Below, one piece after another: positions 46,896 to 60,100 of a stretch of 64,000 nt of DNA. Below the pieces are notes generated by a model. It ran no database searches and was not told the origin of the DNA. It saw nothing but the letters and a program-made list of their open reading frames with translations. The first letter of the stretch is position 1; each line of letters starts with the position of its first letter. Source of the DNA: Cinclus cinclus (lineage: Eukaryota > Chordata > Aves > Passeriformes > Cinclidae); contig NC_085073.1 of NCBI RefSeq assembly GCF_963662255.1, positions 6,689,598 to 6,753,597 on the forward strand, given 5' to 3'. The position numbers and the translations under genes were made by a program.

Positions 46896-49800
46896 TTGAG
46901 TTTGGCTTCTTGGGGAAAAGTGACTCCTTTCAAAACCAACTTGCCTGCGTCCCGTCCCGGGCTTTTGCTACAAAAATTCCATAAGGACGAGGATTCCTCC
47001 CAGACCAAAGCTGCCCCCTCCTCCAAACCTGGCTGCCATCGGAGGCCCAAACGCGCCCTACAAAATGACATCTGCCAAGTGGGCTCTTGAGTTTGGCTTT
47101 CTGGGGAAAAGTGCCTCCTTTCGGAGTCAACTTGCCTGCGGCCCATGCAGGGCTTTTGCCTACAAAAATTCCATAAGGACGAGGATTTCTCCCAGACCAA
47201 AGCTGCCCCCTCCTCCAAACCTGGCTGCCATCGGAGGCCCAAACGTGCCCTACAAAATGACATCTGCATTGTGGGCTCTTGAGTTTGGCTTCTTGGGTGG
47301 AAGTACCTCCTTTCAAAGCCAACTTGCCTGCGGCCCGTCCTGGGCTTTTGCCTACAAAAATTCCATAAGGACGAGGATTTCTCCCAGACCAAAGCTTCCC
47401 CCTCCTCCAAACCTGGCTGCCATCGGAGGCCCAAACGCGCCCTACAAAATGACATCTGCCAAGTGGGCTCTTGAGTTTGGCTTCTTGGGGAAAAGTGAGT
47501 CATTTCAAAACCAACTTGCCTGCACCCGGTCCCGGGCTTTGGCTACAAAAATTCCATAAGGACGAGGATTTCTCCCAGACCAAAGCTGCCCCCTCCTCCA
47601 AACCTGGCTGCCATCAGAGGCCCAAACGCGCCCCACAAAATGACATCTGCATTGAGGGTTCTTGAGTTTGGCTTCTTGGGGAAAAGTGCCTCCTTTCGGA
47701 GCCAACTTGCCTAACTTGCCTGCGGCCCGTCCTGGGCTTTTGAGTACAAAAATTCCATAAGGACGAGGATTTCTCCCAGACCAAAGCTGCCCCCTCCTCC
47801 AAACCTGGCTGCCATCGGAGGCCCAAACGTGCCCTACAAAATGACACCTGCCAAGTGGGCTCTTGAGTTTGGCTTCTTGGGGAAAAGTGACTCCTTTGAA
47901 AACCAACTTGCCTGCGTCCCGTCCCGGGCTTTTGCTACAAAAATTCCATAAGGACGAGGATTCCTCCCAGACCAAAGCTGCCCCCTCCTCCAAACCTGGC
48001 TGCCATCGGAGGCCCAAACGCGCCCTACAAAATGACATCTGCCAAGTGGGCTCTTGAGTTTGGCTTTCTGGGGAAAAGTGCCTCCTTTCGGAGTCAACTT
48101 GCCTGCGGCCCATGCAGGGCTTTTGCCTACAAAAATTCCATAAGGACGAGGATTTCTCCCAGACCAAAGCTGCCCCCTCCTCCAAACCTGGCTGCCATCG
48201 GAGGCCCAAACGTGCCCTACAAAATGACATCTGCATTGTGGGCTCTTGAGTTTGGCTTCTTGGGTGGAAGTACCTCCTTTCAAAGCCAACTTGCCTGCGG
48301 CCCGTCCTGGGCTTTTGCCTACAAAAATTCCATAAGGACGAGGATTTCTCCCAGACCAAAGCTTCCCCCTCCTCCAAACCTGGCTGCCATCGGAGGCCCA
48401 AACGCGCCCTACAAAATGACATCTGCCAAGTGGGCTCTTGAGTTTGGCTTCTTGGGGAAAAGTGAGTCATTTCAAAACCAACTTGCCTGTGTCCCGTCCC
48501 GGGCTTTTGCTACAAAAATTCCATAAGGACGAGGATTCCTCCCAGACCAAAGCTGCCCCCTCCTCCAAACCTGGCTGCCATCGGAGGCCCAAACGCGCCC
48601 TACAAAATGACATCTGCATTGTGGGTTCTTGAGTTTGGCTTCTTGGGGAAAAGTGCCTCCTTTCAAAGCCAACTTGCCTAACTTGCCTGCCGCCCATGCG
48701 GGGTTTTTGCCTACAAAAATTTCATAAGGACGAGGATTTCTCCCAGACCACAGCTGCCCCCTCCTCCAAACCTGGCTGCCATCGGAGGCCCAAACGCGCC
48801 CTACAAAATGACACCTGCCAAGTGGGCTCTTGAGTTTGGCTTCTTGGGTGGAAGTGCCTCCTTTCAAAGCCAACTTGCCTGCGGCCCGTCCTGGGCTTTT
48901 GCCTACAAAAATTCCATAAGGACGAGGATTTCTCCCAGACCAAAGCTGCCCCCTCCTCCAAACCTGGCTGCCATCGGAGGCCCAAACGCGCCCTACAAAA
49001 TGACATCTGCCAAGTGGGCTCTTGAGTTTGGCTTCTTGGGGAAAAGTGACTCCTTTCGGAGCCAACTTGCCTAACTAGCCTGCGGCCTGTGCTGGGCTTT
49101 TGCCTACAAAAATTCCATAAGGACGAGGATTTCTCCCAGACCAAAGCTGCCCCCTCCTCCAAACCTGGCTGCCATCAGAGGCCCAAACGCGCCCCACAAA
49201 ATGACACCTGCCTAGTGGGCTCTTGAGTTTGGCTTCTTGGGGAAAAGTGACTCCTTTCAAAACCAACTTGCCTGTGTCCCGTCCCGGGCTTTTGCTACAA
49301 AAATTCCATAAGGACGAGGATTCCTCCCAGACCAAAGCTGCACCCTCCTCCAAACCTGGCTGCCATCGGAGGCCCAAACGCGCCCTACAAAATGACATCT
49401 GCCAAGTGGGCTCTTGAGTTTGGCTTCTTGGGTGGAAGTGCCTCCTTTCAAAGCCAACTTGCCTGCGGCCCGTCCTGGGCTTTTGCCTACAAAAATTCCA
49501 TAAGGACGAGGATTTCTCCCAGACCAAAGCTGCCCCCTCCTCCAAACCTGGCTGCCATCGTAGGCCCAAACGCGCCCTACAAAATGACATCTGCCAAGTG
49601 GGCTCTTGAGTTTGGCTTCTTGGGGAAAAGTGACTCCTTTCGGAGCCAACTTGCCTAACTAGCCAGCGGCCTGTGCTGGGCTTTTGCCTACAAAAATTCC
49701 ATAAGGACGAGGATTTCTCCCAGACCAAAGCTGCCCCCTCCTCCAAACCTGGCTGCCATCGGAGGCCCAAACGTGCCCTACAAAATGACATCTGCCAAGT

Positions 49801-50199
49801 GGGCTCTTGAGTTTGGCTTCTTGGGTGGAAGTGCCTCCATTCAAAGCCAACTTGCCTGCGGCCAGTCCTGGGCTTTTGCCTACAAAAATTCCATAAGGAC
49901 GAGGATTTCTCCCAGACCAAAGCTGCCCCCTCCTCCAAACCTGGCTGCCATCGGAGGCCCAAACGCGCCCTACAAAATGACATCTGCCAAGTGGGCTCTT
50001 GAGTTTGGCTTCTTGCGGAACAGTGCCTCCTTTCAAAGCCAACTTGCCTAACTAGCCTGCGGCCCGTGCTGGGCTTTAGACTACAAAAATTCCATAAGGA
50101 CGAGGATTTCTCCCAGACCAAAGCTGCCCCCTCCTCCAAACCTGGCTGCCATCAGAGGCCCAAACGCGCCCCACAAAATGACACCTGCCTAGTGGGCTC
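46896..50199 (+). repeat. D-like block with a 967-bp internal duplication (17 monomers)
   Basis: Monomers 46896-47470 (three) are repeated at 47863-48437, a period of five monomers (967 bp). Shared marks are GCTTTCTGGGG, GTGGAAGTACC and AAAGCTTCCCCC. Monomer 48438-48628 is a hybrid. It starts like 47471 (GTGAGTCATTTCAAAACC) but continues like the A1 type (GCCTGTGTCCCGTCCCGGGC). From 48629 on, the order follows the series seen again from 54656 and 58729, and two CACCTGCCTAGTGGG boundaries occur at 49223 and 50200. Confidence 0.82.
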
Positions 50200-53103
50200 T
50201 TGAGTTTGGCTTCTTGGGGAAAAGTGCCTCCATTCAAAACCAACTTGCCTGTGTCCCGTCCCGGGCTTTTGCTACAAAAATTCCATAAGGACGAGGATTC
50301 CTCCCAGACCAAAGCGGCCCCCTCCTCCAAACCTGGCTGCCATCGGAGGCCCAAACGCGCCCTACAAAATGACATCTGCCAAGTGGGCTCTTGAGTTTGG
50401 CTTCCTGGGGAAAAGTGCCTCCTTTCGGAGTCAACTTGCCTGCGGCCCATACAGGGCTTTTGCCAACAAAAATTCCATAAGGACGAGGATTTCTCCCAGA
50501 CCAAAGCTGCCCCCTCCTCCAAACCTGGCTGCCATCGGAGGCCCAAACGCGCCCTACAAAATGACACCTGCCAAGTGGGCTCTTGAGTTTGGCTTCTTGG
50601 GGGAAAGTGCCTCCTTTCAAAGCCAACTTGCCGGCGGCCCGTCCTGGGCTTGTGCCTACAAAAATTCCATAAGGACAAGGATTTCTCCCAGACCAAAGCT
50701 GCCCCCTCCTCCAAACCTGGCTGCCATCGGAGGCCCAAACGCGCCCTACAAAATGACATCTGCCAAGTGGGCTCTTGAGTTTGGCTTCTTGGGGAAAAGT
50801 GCCTCCTTTCGGAGTCAACTTGCCGGCGGCCCATGCAGGGCTTTTGCCTACAAAAATTCCATAAGGACGAGGATTTCTCCCAGACCAAAGCTGCCCCCTC
50901 CTCCAAACCTGGCTGCCATCGGAGGCCCAAACGTGCCCTACAAAATGACATCTGCCAAGTGGGCTCTTGAGTTTGGCTTCTTGGGTGGAAGTGCCTCCTT
51001 TCAAAGCCAACTTGCCTGCGGCCCGTCCTGGGCTTTTGCCTACAAAAATTCCATAAGGACGAGGATTTCTCCCAGACCAAAGCTGCCCCCTCCTCCAAAC
51101 CTGGCTGCCATCGGAGGCCCAAACGCGCCCTACAAAATGACATCTGCATTGTGGGTTCTTGAGTTTGGCTTCTTGGGGAAAAGTGCCTCCTTTCAAAGCC
51201 AACTTACCTAACTTGCCTGCGGCCCATGCGGGGTTTTTGCCTACAAAAATTCCATAAGGACGAGGATTCCTCCCACACCAAAGCTGCCCCCTCCTCCAAA
51301 CCTGGCTGCCATCGGAGGCCCAAACGCGCCCTACAAAATGACATCTGCCAAGTGGGCTCTTGAGTTTGGCTTCCTGGGGAAAAGTGCCTCCTTTCGGAGT
51401 CAACTTGCCTGCGGCCCATGCAGGGCTTTTGCCGACAAAAATTCCATAAGGACGAGGATTTCTCCCAGAACAAAGCTGCCCCCTCCTCCAAACCTGGCTG
51501 CCATCAGAGGCCCAAACGCGCCCTACAAAATGACACCTGCCAAGTGGGCTCTTGAGTTTGGCTTCTTGGGGGAAAGGGCCTCCTTTCAAAGCCAACTTGC
51601 CTGCAGCCCGTCCTGGTCTTGTGCCTACAAAAATTCCATAAGGACAAGGATTTCTCCCAGACCAAAGCTGCCCCCTCCTCCAAACCTGGCTGCCATCGGA
51701 GGCCCAAACGTGCCCTACAAAATGACATCTGCCAAGTGGGCTCTTGAGTTTGGCTTCTTGGGGAAAAGTGCCTCCTTTCGGAGTCAACTTGCCGGCGGCC
51801 CATGCAGGGCTTTTGCCTACAAAAATTCCATAAGGACGAGGATTTCTCCCAGACCAAAGCTGCCCCCTCCTCCAAACCTGGCTGCCATCGGAGGCCCAAA
51901 CGTGCCCTACAAAATGACATCTGCCAAGTGGGCTCTTGAGTTTGGCTTCTTGGGTGGAAGTGCCTCCTTTCAAAGCCAACTTGCCTGCGGCCCGTCCTGG
52001 GCTTTTGCCTACAAAAATTCTATAAGGACGAGGATTTCTCCCAGACCAAAGCTGCCCCCTCCTCCAAACCTGGCTGCCATCGTAGGCCCAAACGCGCCCT
52101 ACAAAATGACATCTGCCAAGTGGGCTCTTGAGTTTGGCTTCTTGGGGAAAAGTGACTCCTTTCGGAGCCAACTTGCCTAACTAGCCAGCGGCCTGTGCTG
52201 GGCTTTTGCCTACAAAAATTCCATAAGGACGAGGATTTCTCCCAGACCAAAGCTGCCCCCTCCTCCAAACCTGGCTGCCATCGGAGGCCCAAACGTGCCC
52301 TACAAAATGACATCTGCCAAGTGGGCTCTTGAGTTTGGCTTCTTGGGTGGAAGTGCCTCCATTCAAAGCCAAGTTGCCTGCGGCCCGTCCTGGGCTTTTG
52401 CCTACAAAAATTCCATAAGGACGAGGATTTCTCCCAGACCAAAGCTGCCCCTCCTCCAAACCTGGCTGCCATCGGAGGCCCAAACGCGCCCTACAAAATG
52501 ACATCTGCCAAGTGGGCTCTTGAGTTTGGCTTCTTGCGGAACAGTGCCTCCTTTCAAAGCCAACTTGCCTAACTAGCCTGCGGCCCGTGCTGGGCTTTAG
52601 ACTACAAAAATTCCATAAGGACGAGGATTTCTCCCAGACCAAAGCTGCCCCCTCCTCCAAACCTGGCTGCCATCAGAGGCCCAAACGCGCCCCACAAAAT
52701 GACACCTGCCTAGTGGGCTCTTGAGTTTGGCTTCTTGGGGAAAAGTGACTCCTTTCAAAACCAACTTGCCTGTGTCCCGTCCCGGGCTTTTGCTACAAAA
52801 ATTCCATAAGGACGAGGATTCCTCCCAGACCAAAGCTGCCCCCTCCTCCAAACCTGGCTGCCATCGGAGGCCCAAACGCGCCCTACAAAATGACACCTGC
52901 CAAGTGGGCTCTTGAGTTTGGCTTCTTGGGGAAAAGTGCCTCCTTTCGGAGTCAACTTGCCGGCGGCCCATGCAGGGCTTTTGCCTACAAAAATTCCATA
53001 AGGACGAGGATTTCTCCCAGACCAAAGCTGCCCCCTCCTCCAAACCTGGCTGCCATCGGAGGCCCAAACGTGCCCTACAAAATGACATCTGCCAAGTGGG
53101 CTC
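50200..53103 (+). repeat. Partial HOR C copy inside the D area (15 monomers)
   Basis: Fourteen monomers (50200-52911) follow 32919-35630 at a constant offset of 17,281 bp. Shared marks are CTTACCTAACTTGCC (near 51203), GCAGCCCGTCCTGGTCTTG (51603 against 34322), CTAGCCAGCGG (near 52180), and the one-C loss GCTGCCCCTCCTCC (near 52445). This is more than half of a C unit with no net indel. The fifteenth monomer (52912-53103) belongs to another type, after which the D period begins. Singletons include CAGAACGAGG-free regions with GAAAGGGCC near 51574 and ATTCTATAAGG near 52017. Confidence 0.82.
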
Positions 53104-56100
53104 TTGAGTTTGGCTTCTTGGGTGGAAGTGCCTCCTTTCAAAGCCAACTTGCCTGCAGCCCGTCCTGGGCTTTTGCCTACAAAAATTCCATAAGGACGAG
53201 GATTCCTCCCAGACCAAAGCTGCCCCCTCCTCCAAACCTGGCTGCCATCGGAGGCCCAAACGCGCCCTACAAAATGACATCTGCATTGTGGGTTCTTGAG
53301 TTTGGCTTCTTGGGGAAAAGTGCCTCCTTTCAAAGCCAACTTGCCTAACTTGCCTGCGGCCCATGCGGGGTTTTTGCCTAAAAAAATTCCATAAGGACGA
53401 GGATTTCTCCCAGACCAAAGCTGCCCCCTCCTCCAAACCTGGCTGCCATCGGAGGCCCAAACGCGCCCTACAAAATGACACCTGCCAAGTGGGCTCTTGA
53501 GTTTGGCTTCTTGGGGAAAAGTGACTCCTTTCAAAACCAACTTGCCTGCGTCCCGTCCCGGGCTTTTGCTACAAAAATTCCATAAGGACGAGGATTCCTC
53601 CCAGACCAAAGCTGCCCCCTCCTGCAAACCTGGCTGCCATCGGAGGCCCAAACGCGCCCTACAAAATGACATCTGCCAAGTGGGCTCTTGAGTTTGGCTT
53701 TCTGGGGAAAAGTGCCTCCTTTCGGAGTCAACTTGCCGGCGGCCCCTGCAGGGCTTTTGCCTACAAAAATTCCATAAGGACGAGGATTTCTCCCAGACCA
53801 AAGCTGCCCCCTCCTCCAAACCTGGCTGCCATCGGAGGCCCAAACGTGCCCTAGAAAACGACATCTGCATTGTGGGCTCTTGAGTTTGGCTTCTTGGGTG
53901 GAAGTACCTCCTTTCAAAGCCAACTTGCCTGCGGCCCGTCCTGGGCTTTTGCCTACAAAAATTCCATAAGGACGAGGATTTCTCCCAGACCAAAGCTTCC
54001 CCCTCCTCCAAACCTGGCTGCCATCGGAGGCCCAAACGCGCCCTACAAAATGACATCTGCCAAGTGGGCTCTTGAGTTTGGCTTCTTGGGGAAAAGTGAG
54101 TCATTTCAAAACCAACTTGCCTGCACCCGGTCCCGGGCTTTGGCTACAAAAATTCCATAAGGACGAGGATTTCTCCCAGACCAAAGCTGCCCCCTCCTCC
54201 AAACCTGGCTGCCATCAGAGGCCCAAACGCGCCCCACAAAATGACATCTGCATTGAGGGTTCTTGAGTTTGGCTTCTTGGGGAAAAGTGCCTCCTTTCGG
54301 AGCCAACTTGCCTAACTTGCCTGCGGCCCGTCCTGGGCTTTTGATTACAAAAATTCCATAAGGACGAGGATTTCTCCCAGACCAAAGCTGCCCCCTCCTC
54401 CAAACCTGGCTGCCATCGGAGGCCCAAACGTGCCCTACAAAATGACACCTGCCAAGTGGGCTCTTGAGTTTGGCTTCTTGGGGAAAAGTGACTCCTTTCA
54501 AAACCAACTTGCCTGTGTCCCGTCCCGGGCTTTTGCCTCCAAAAATTCCATAAGGACGAGGATTCCTCCCACACCAAAGCTGCCCCCTCCTCCAAACCTG
54601 GCTGCCATCGGAGGCCCAAACGCGCCCTACAAAATGACATCTGCATTGTGGGTTCTTGAGTTTGGCTTCTTGGGGAAAAGTGCCTCCTTTCAAAGCCAAC
54701 TTGCCTAACTTGCCTGCCGCCCATGCGGGGTTTTTGCCTACAAAAATTCCATAAGGACGAGGATTTCTCCCAGACCAAAGCTGCCCCCTCCTCCAAACCT
54801 GGCTGCCATCGGAGGCCCAAACGCGCCCTACAAAATGACACCTGCCAAGTGGGCTCTTGAGTTTGGCTTCTTGGGTGGAAGTGCCTCCTTTCAAAGCCAA
54901 CTTGCCTGCGGCCCGTCCTGGGCTTTTGCCTACAAAAATTCCATAAGGACGAGGATTTCTCCCAGACCAAAGCTGCCCCCTCCTCCAAACCTGGCTGCCA
55001 TCGTAGGCCCAACCGTGCCCTACAAAATGACACCTGCCAAGTGGGCTCTTGAGTTTGGCTTCTTGGGGAAAAGTGACTCCTTTCGGAGCCAACTTGCCTA
55101 ACTAGCCTGCGGCCTGTGCTGGGCTTTTGCCTACAAAAATTCCATAAGGACGAGGATTTCTCCCAGACCAAAGCTGCCCCCTCCTCCAAACCTGGCTGCC
55201 ATCGGAGGCCCAAACGTGCCCTACAAAATGACATCTGCCAAGTGGGCTCTTGAGTTTGGGTTCTTGGGTGGAAGTGCCTCCATTCAAAGCCAACTTGCCT
55301 GCGGCCCGTCCTGGGCTTTTGCCTACAAAAATTCCATAAGGACGAGGATTTCTCCCAGACCAAAGCTGCCCCCTCCTCCAAACCTGGCTGCCATCAGAGG
55401 CCCAAACGCGCCCCACAAAATGACACCTGCCTAGTGGGCTCTTGAGTTTGGCTTCTTGGGGAAAAGTGCCTCCATTCAAAACCAACTTGCCTGTGTCCCG
55501 TCCCGGGCTTTTGCTACAAAAATTCCATAAGGACGAGGATTCCTCCCAGACCAAAGCGGCCCCCTCCTCCAAACCTGGCTGCCATCGGAGGCCCAAACGC
55601 GCCCTACAAAATGACATCTGCCAAGTGGGCTCTTGAGTTTGGCTTCCTGGGGAAAAGTGCCTCCTTTCGGAGTCAACTTGCCTGCGGCCCATACAGGGCT
55701 TTTGCCAACAAAAATTCCATAAGGACGAGGATTTCTCCCAGACCAAAGCTGCCCCCTCCTCCAAACCTGGCTGCCATCGGAGGCCCAAACGCGCCCTACA
55801 AAATGACACCTGCCAAGTGGGCTCTTGAGTTTGGCTTCTTGGGGGAAAGTGCCTCCTTTCAAAGCCAACTTGCCGGCGGCCCGTCCTGGGCTTGTGCCTA
55901 CAAAAATTCCATAAGGACAAGGATTTCTCCCAGACCAAAGCTGCCCCCTCCTCCAAACCTGGCTGCCATCGGAGGCCCAAACGCGCCCTACAAAATGACA
56001 TCTGCCAAGTGGGCTCTTGAGTTTGGCTTCTTGGGGAAAAGTGCCTCCTTTCGGAGTCAACTTGCCGGCGGCCCATGCAGGGCTTTTGCCTACAAAAATT

Positions 56101-57177
56101 CCATAAGGACGAGGATTTCTCCCAGACCAAAGCTGCCCCCTCCTCCAAACCTGGCTGCCATCGGAGGCCCAAACGTGCCCTACAAAATGACATCTGCCAA
56201 GTGGGCTCTTGAGTTTGGCTTCTTGGGTGGAAGTGCCTCCTTTCAAAGCCAACTTGCCTGCGGCCCGTCCTGGGCTTTTGCCTACAAAAATTCCATAAGG
56301 ACGAGGATTTCTCCCAGACCAAAGCTGCCCCCTCCTCCAAACCTGGCTGCCATCGGAGGCCCAAACGCGCCCTACAAAATGACATCTGCATTGTGGGTTC
56401 TTGAGTTTGGCTTCTTGGGGAAAAGTGCCTCCTTTCAAAGCCAACTTACCTAACTTGCCTGCGGCCCATGCGGGGTTTTTGCCTACAAAAATTCCATAAG
56501 GACGAGGATTCCTCCCACACCAAAGCTGCCCCCTCCTCCAAACCTGGCTGCCATCGGAGGCCCAAACGCGCCCTACAAAATGACATCTGCCAAGTGGGCT
56601 CTTGAGTTTGGCTTCCTGGGGAAAAGTGCCTCCTTTCGGAGTTAACTTGCCTGCGGCCCATGCAGGGCTTTTGCCGACAAAAATTCCATAAGGACGAGGA
56701 TTTCTCCCAGAACAAAGCTGCCCCCTCCTCCAAACCTGGCTGCCATCAGAGGCCCAAACGCGCCCTACAAAATGACACCTGCCAAGTGGGCTCTTGAGTT
56801 TGGCTTCTTGGGGGAAAGTGCCTCCTTTCAAAGCCAACTTGCCTGCAGCCCGTCCTGGTCTTGTGCCTACAAAAATTCCATAAGGACAAGGATTTCTCCC
56901 AGACCAAAGCTGCCCCCTCCTCCAAACCTGGCTGCCATCGGAGGCCCAAACGCGCCCTACAAAATGACACCTGCCAAGTGGGCTCTTGAGTTTGGCTTCT
57001 TGGGTGTAAGTGCCTCCTTTCAAAGCCAACTTGCCTGCGGCCCGTCCTGGGCTTTTGCCTACAAAAATTCCATAAGGACGAGGATTTCTCCCAGACCAAA
57101 GCTGCCCCCTCCTCCAAACCTGGCTGCCATCGGAGGCCCAAACGTGCCCTACAAAATGACATCTGCCAAGTGGGCTC
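53104..57177 (+). repeat. HOR D, first unit (21 monomers, 4074 bp)
   Basis: Monomers start at 53104, 53296, 53497, 53688, 53880, 54072, 54263, 54464, 54656, 54857, 55049, 55250, 55442, 55633, 55825, 56017, 56209, 56401, 56602, 56794 and 56986. The first twenty recur from 57178. Marks include GCCTAAAAAAATTCC (near 53378), CCCTCCTGCAAACC (near 53630), GGCCCCTGCAGGGC (near 53742), CCTAGAAAACGACATC (near 53850), TTTTGATTACAA (near 54339) and GCCCAACCGTGCCC (near 55007). Monomer 54464 has GCCTCCAAAA where the next unit has GCTACAAAA, which explains the 4074 versus 4073 spacing. GAGTTAACTTG near 56639 (an HpaI site) is a singleton. Confidence 0.9.
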
Positions 57178-60100
57178 TTGAGTTTGGCTTCTTGGGTGGA
57201 AGTGCCTCCTTTCAAAGCCAACTTGCCTGCAGCCCGTCCTGGGCTTTTGCCTACAAAAATTCCATAAGGACGAGGATTCCTCCCAGACCAAAGCTGCCCC
57301 CTCCTCCAAACCTGGCTGCCATCGGAGGCCCAAACGCGCCCTACAAAATGACATCTGCATTGTGGGTTCTTGAGTTTGGCTTCTTGGGGAAAAGTGCCTC
57401 CTTTCAAAGCCAACTTGCCTAACTTGCCTGCGGCCCATGCGGGGTTTTTGCCTAAAAAAATTCCATAAGGACGAGGATTTCTCCCAGACCAAAGCTGCCC
57501 CCTCCTCCAAACCTGGCTGCCATCGGAGGCCCAAACGCGCCCTACAAAATGACACCTGCCAAGTGGGCTCTTGAGTTTGGCTTCTTGGGGAAAAGTGACT
57601 CCTTTCAAAACCAACTTGCCTGCGTCCCGTCCCGGGCTTTTGCTACAAAAATTCCATAAGGACGAGGATTCCTCCCAGACCAAAGCTGCCCCCTCCTGCA
57701 AACCTGGCTGCCATCGGAGGCCCAAACGCGCCCTACAAAATGACATCTGCCAAGTGGGCTCTTGAGTTTGGCTTTCTGGGGAAAAGTGCCTCCTTTCGGA
57801 GTCAACTTGCCGGCGGCCCCTGCAGGGCTTTTGCCTACAAAAATTCCATAAGGACGAGGATTTCTCCCAGACCAAAGCTGCCCCCTCCTCCAAACCTGGC
57901 TGCCATCGGAGGCCCAAACGTGCCCTAGAAAACGACATCTGCATTGTGGGCTCTTGAGTTTGGCTTCTTGGGTGGAAGTACCTCCTTTCAAAGCCAACTT
58001 GCCTGCGGCCCGTCCTGGGCTTTTGCCTACAAAAATTCCATAAGGACGAGGATTTCTCCCAGACCAAAGCTTCCCCCTCCTCCAAACCTGGCTGCCATCG
58101 GAGGCCCAAACGCGCCCTACAAAATGACATCTGCCAAGTGGGCTCTTGAGTTTGGCTTCTTGGGGAAAAGTGAGTCATTTCAAAACCAACTTGCCTGCAC
58201 CCGGTCCCGGGCTTTGGCTACAAAAATTCCATAAGGACGAGGATTTCTCCCAGACCAAAGCTGCCCCCTCCTCCAAACCTGGCTGCCATCAGAGGCCCAA
58301 ACGCGCCCCACAAAATGACATCTGCATTGAGGGTTCTTGAGTTTGGCTTCTTGGGGAAAAGTGCCTCCTTTCGGAGCCAACTTGCCTAACTTGCCTGCGG
58401 CCCGTCCTGGGCTTTTGATTACAAAAATTCCATAAGGACGAGGATTTCTCCCAGACCAAAGCTGCCCCCTCCTCCAAACCTGGCTGCCATCGGAGGCCCA
58501 AACGTGCCCTACAAAATGACACCTGCCAAGTGGGCTCTTGAGTTTGGCTTCTTGGGGAAAAGTGACTCCTTTCAAAACCAACTTGCCTGTGTCCCGTCCC
58601 GGGCTTTTGCTACAAAAATTCCATAAGGACGAGGATTCCTCCCACACCAAAGCTGCCCCCTCCTCCAAACCTGGCTGCCATCGGAGGCCCAAACGCGCCC
58701 TACAAAATGACATCTGCATTGTGGGTTCTTGAGTTTGGCTTCTTGGGGAAAAGTGCCTCCTTTCAAAGCCAACTTGCCTAACTTGCCTGCCGCCCATGCG
58801 GGGTTTTTGCCTACAAAAATTCCATAAGGACGAGGATTTCTCCCAGACCAAAGCTGCCCCCTCCTCCAAACCTGGCTGCCATCGGAGGCCCAAACGCGCC
58901 CTACAAAATGACACCTGCCAAGTGGGCTCTTGAGTTTGGCTTCTTGGGTGGAAGTGCCTCCTTTCAAAGCCAACTTGCCTGCGGCCCGTCCTGGGCTTTT
59001 GCCTACAAAAATTCCATAAGGACGAGGATTTCTCCCAGACCAAAGCTGCCCCCTCCTCCAAACCTGGCTGCCATCGTAGGCCCAACCGTGCCCTACAAAA
59101 TGACACCTGCCAAGTGGGCTCTTGAGTTTGGCTTCTTGGGGAAAAGTGACTCCTTTCGGAGCCAACTTGCCTAACTAGCCTGCGGCCTGTGCTGGGCTTT
59201 TGCCTACAAAAATTCCATAAGGACGAGGATTTCTCCCAGACCAAAGCTGCCCCCTCCTCCAAACCTGGCTGCCATCGGAGGCCCAAACGTGCCCTACAAA
59301 ATGACATCTGCCAAGTGGGCTCTTGAGTTTGGGTTCTTGGGTGGAAGTGCCTCCATTCAAAGCCAACTTGCCTGCGGCCCGTCCTGGGCTTTTGCCTACA
59401 AAAATTCCATAAGGACGAGGATTTCTCCCAGACCAAAGCTGCCCCCTCCTCCAAACCTGGCTGCCATCAGAGGCCCAAACGCGCCCCACAAAATGACACC
59501 TGCCTAGTGGGCTCTTGAGTTTGGCTTCTTGGGGAAAAGTGACTCCTTTCAAAACCAACTTGCCTGTGTCCCGTCCCGGGCTTTTGCTACAAAAATTCCA
59601 TAAGGACGAGGATTCCTCCCAGACCAAAGCTGCCCCCTCCTCCAAACCTGGCTGCCATCGGAGGCCCAAACGCGCCCTACAAAATGACATCTGCCAAGTG
59701 GGCTCTTGAGTTTGGCTTCCTGGGGAAAAGTGCCTCCTTTCGGAGTCAACTTGCCTGCGGCCCATACAGGGCTTTTGCCGACAAAAATTCCATAAGGACG
59801 AGGATTTCTCCCAGACCAAAGCTGCCCCCTCCTCCAAACCTGGCTGCCATCGGAGGCCCAAACGCGCCCTACAAAATGACACCTGCCAAGTGGGCTCTTG
59901 AGTTTGGCTTCTTGGGGGAAAGTGCCTCCTTTCAAAGCCAACTTGCCGGCGGCCCGTCCTGGGCTTGTGCCTACAAAAATTCCATAAGGACAAGGATTTC
60001 TCCCAGACCAAAGCTGCCCCCTCCTCCAAACCTGGCTGCCATCGGAGGCCCAAACGCGCCCTACAAAATGACATCTGCCAAGTGGGCTCTTGAGTTTGGC

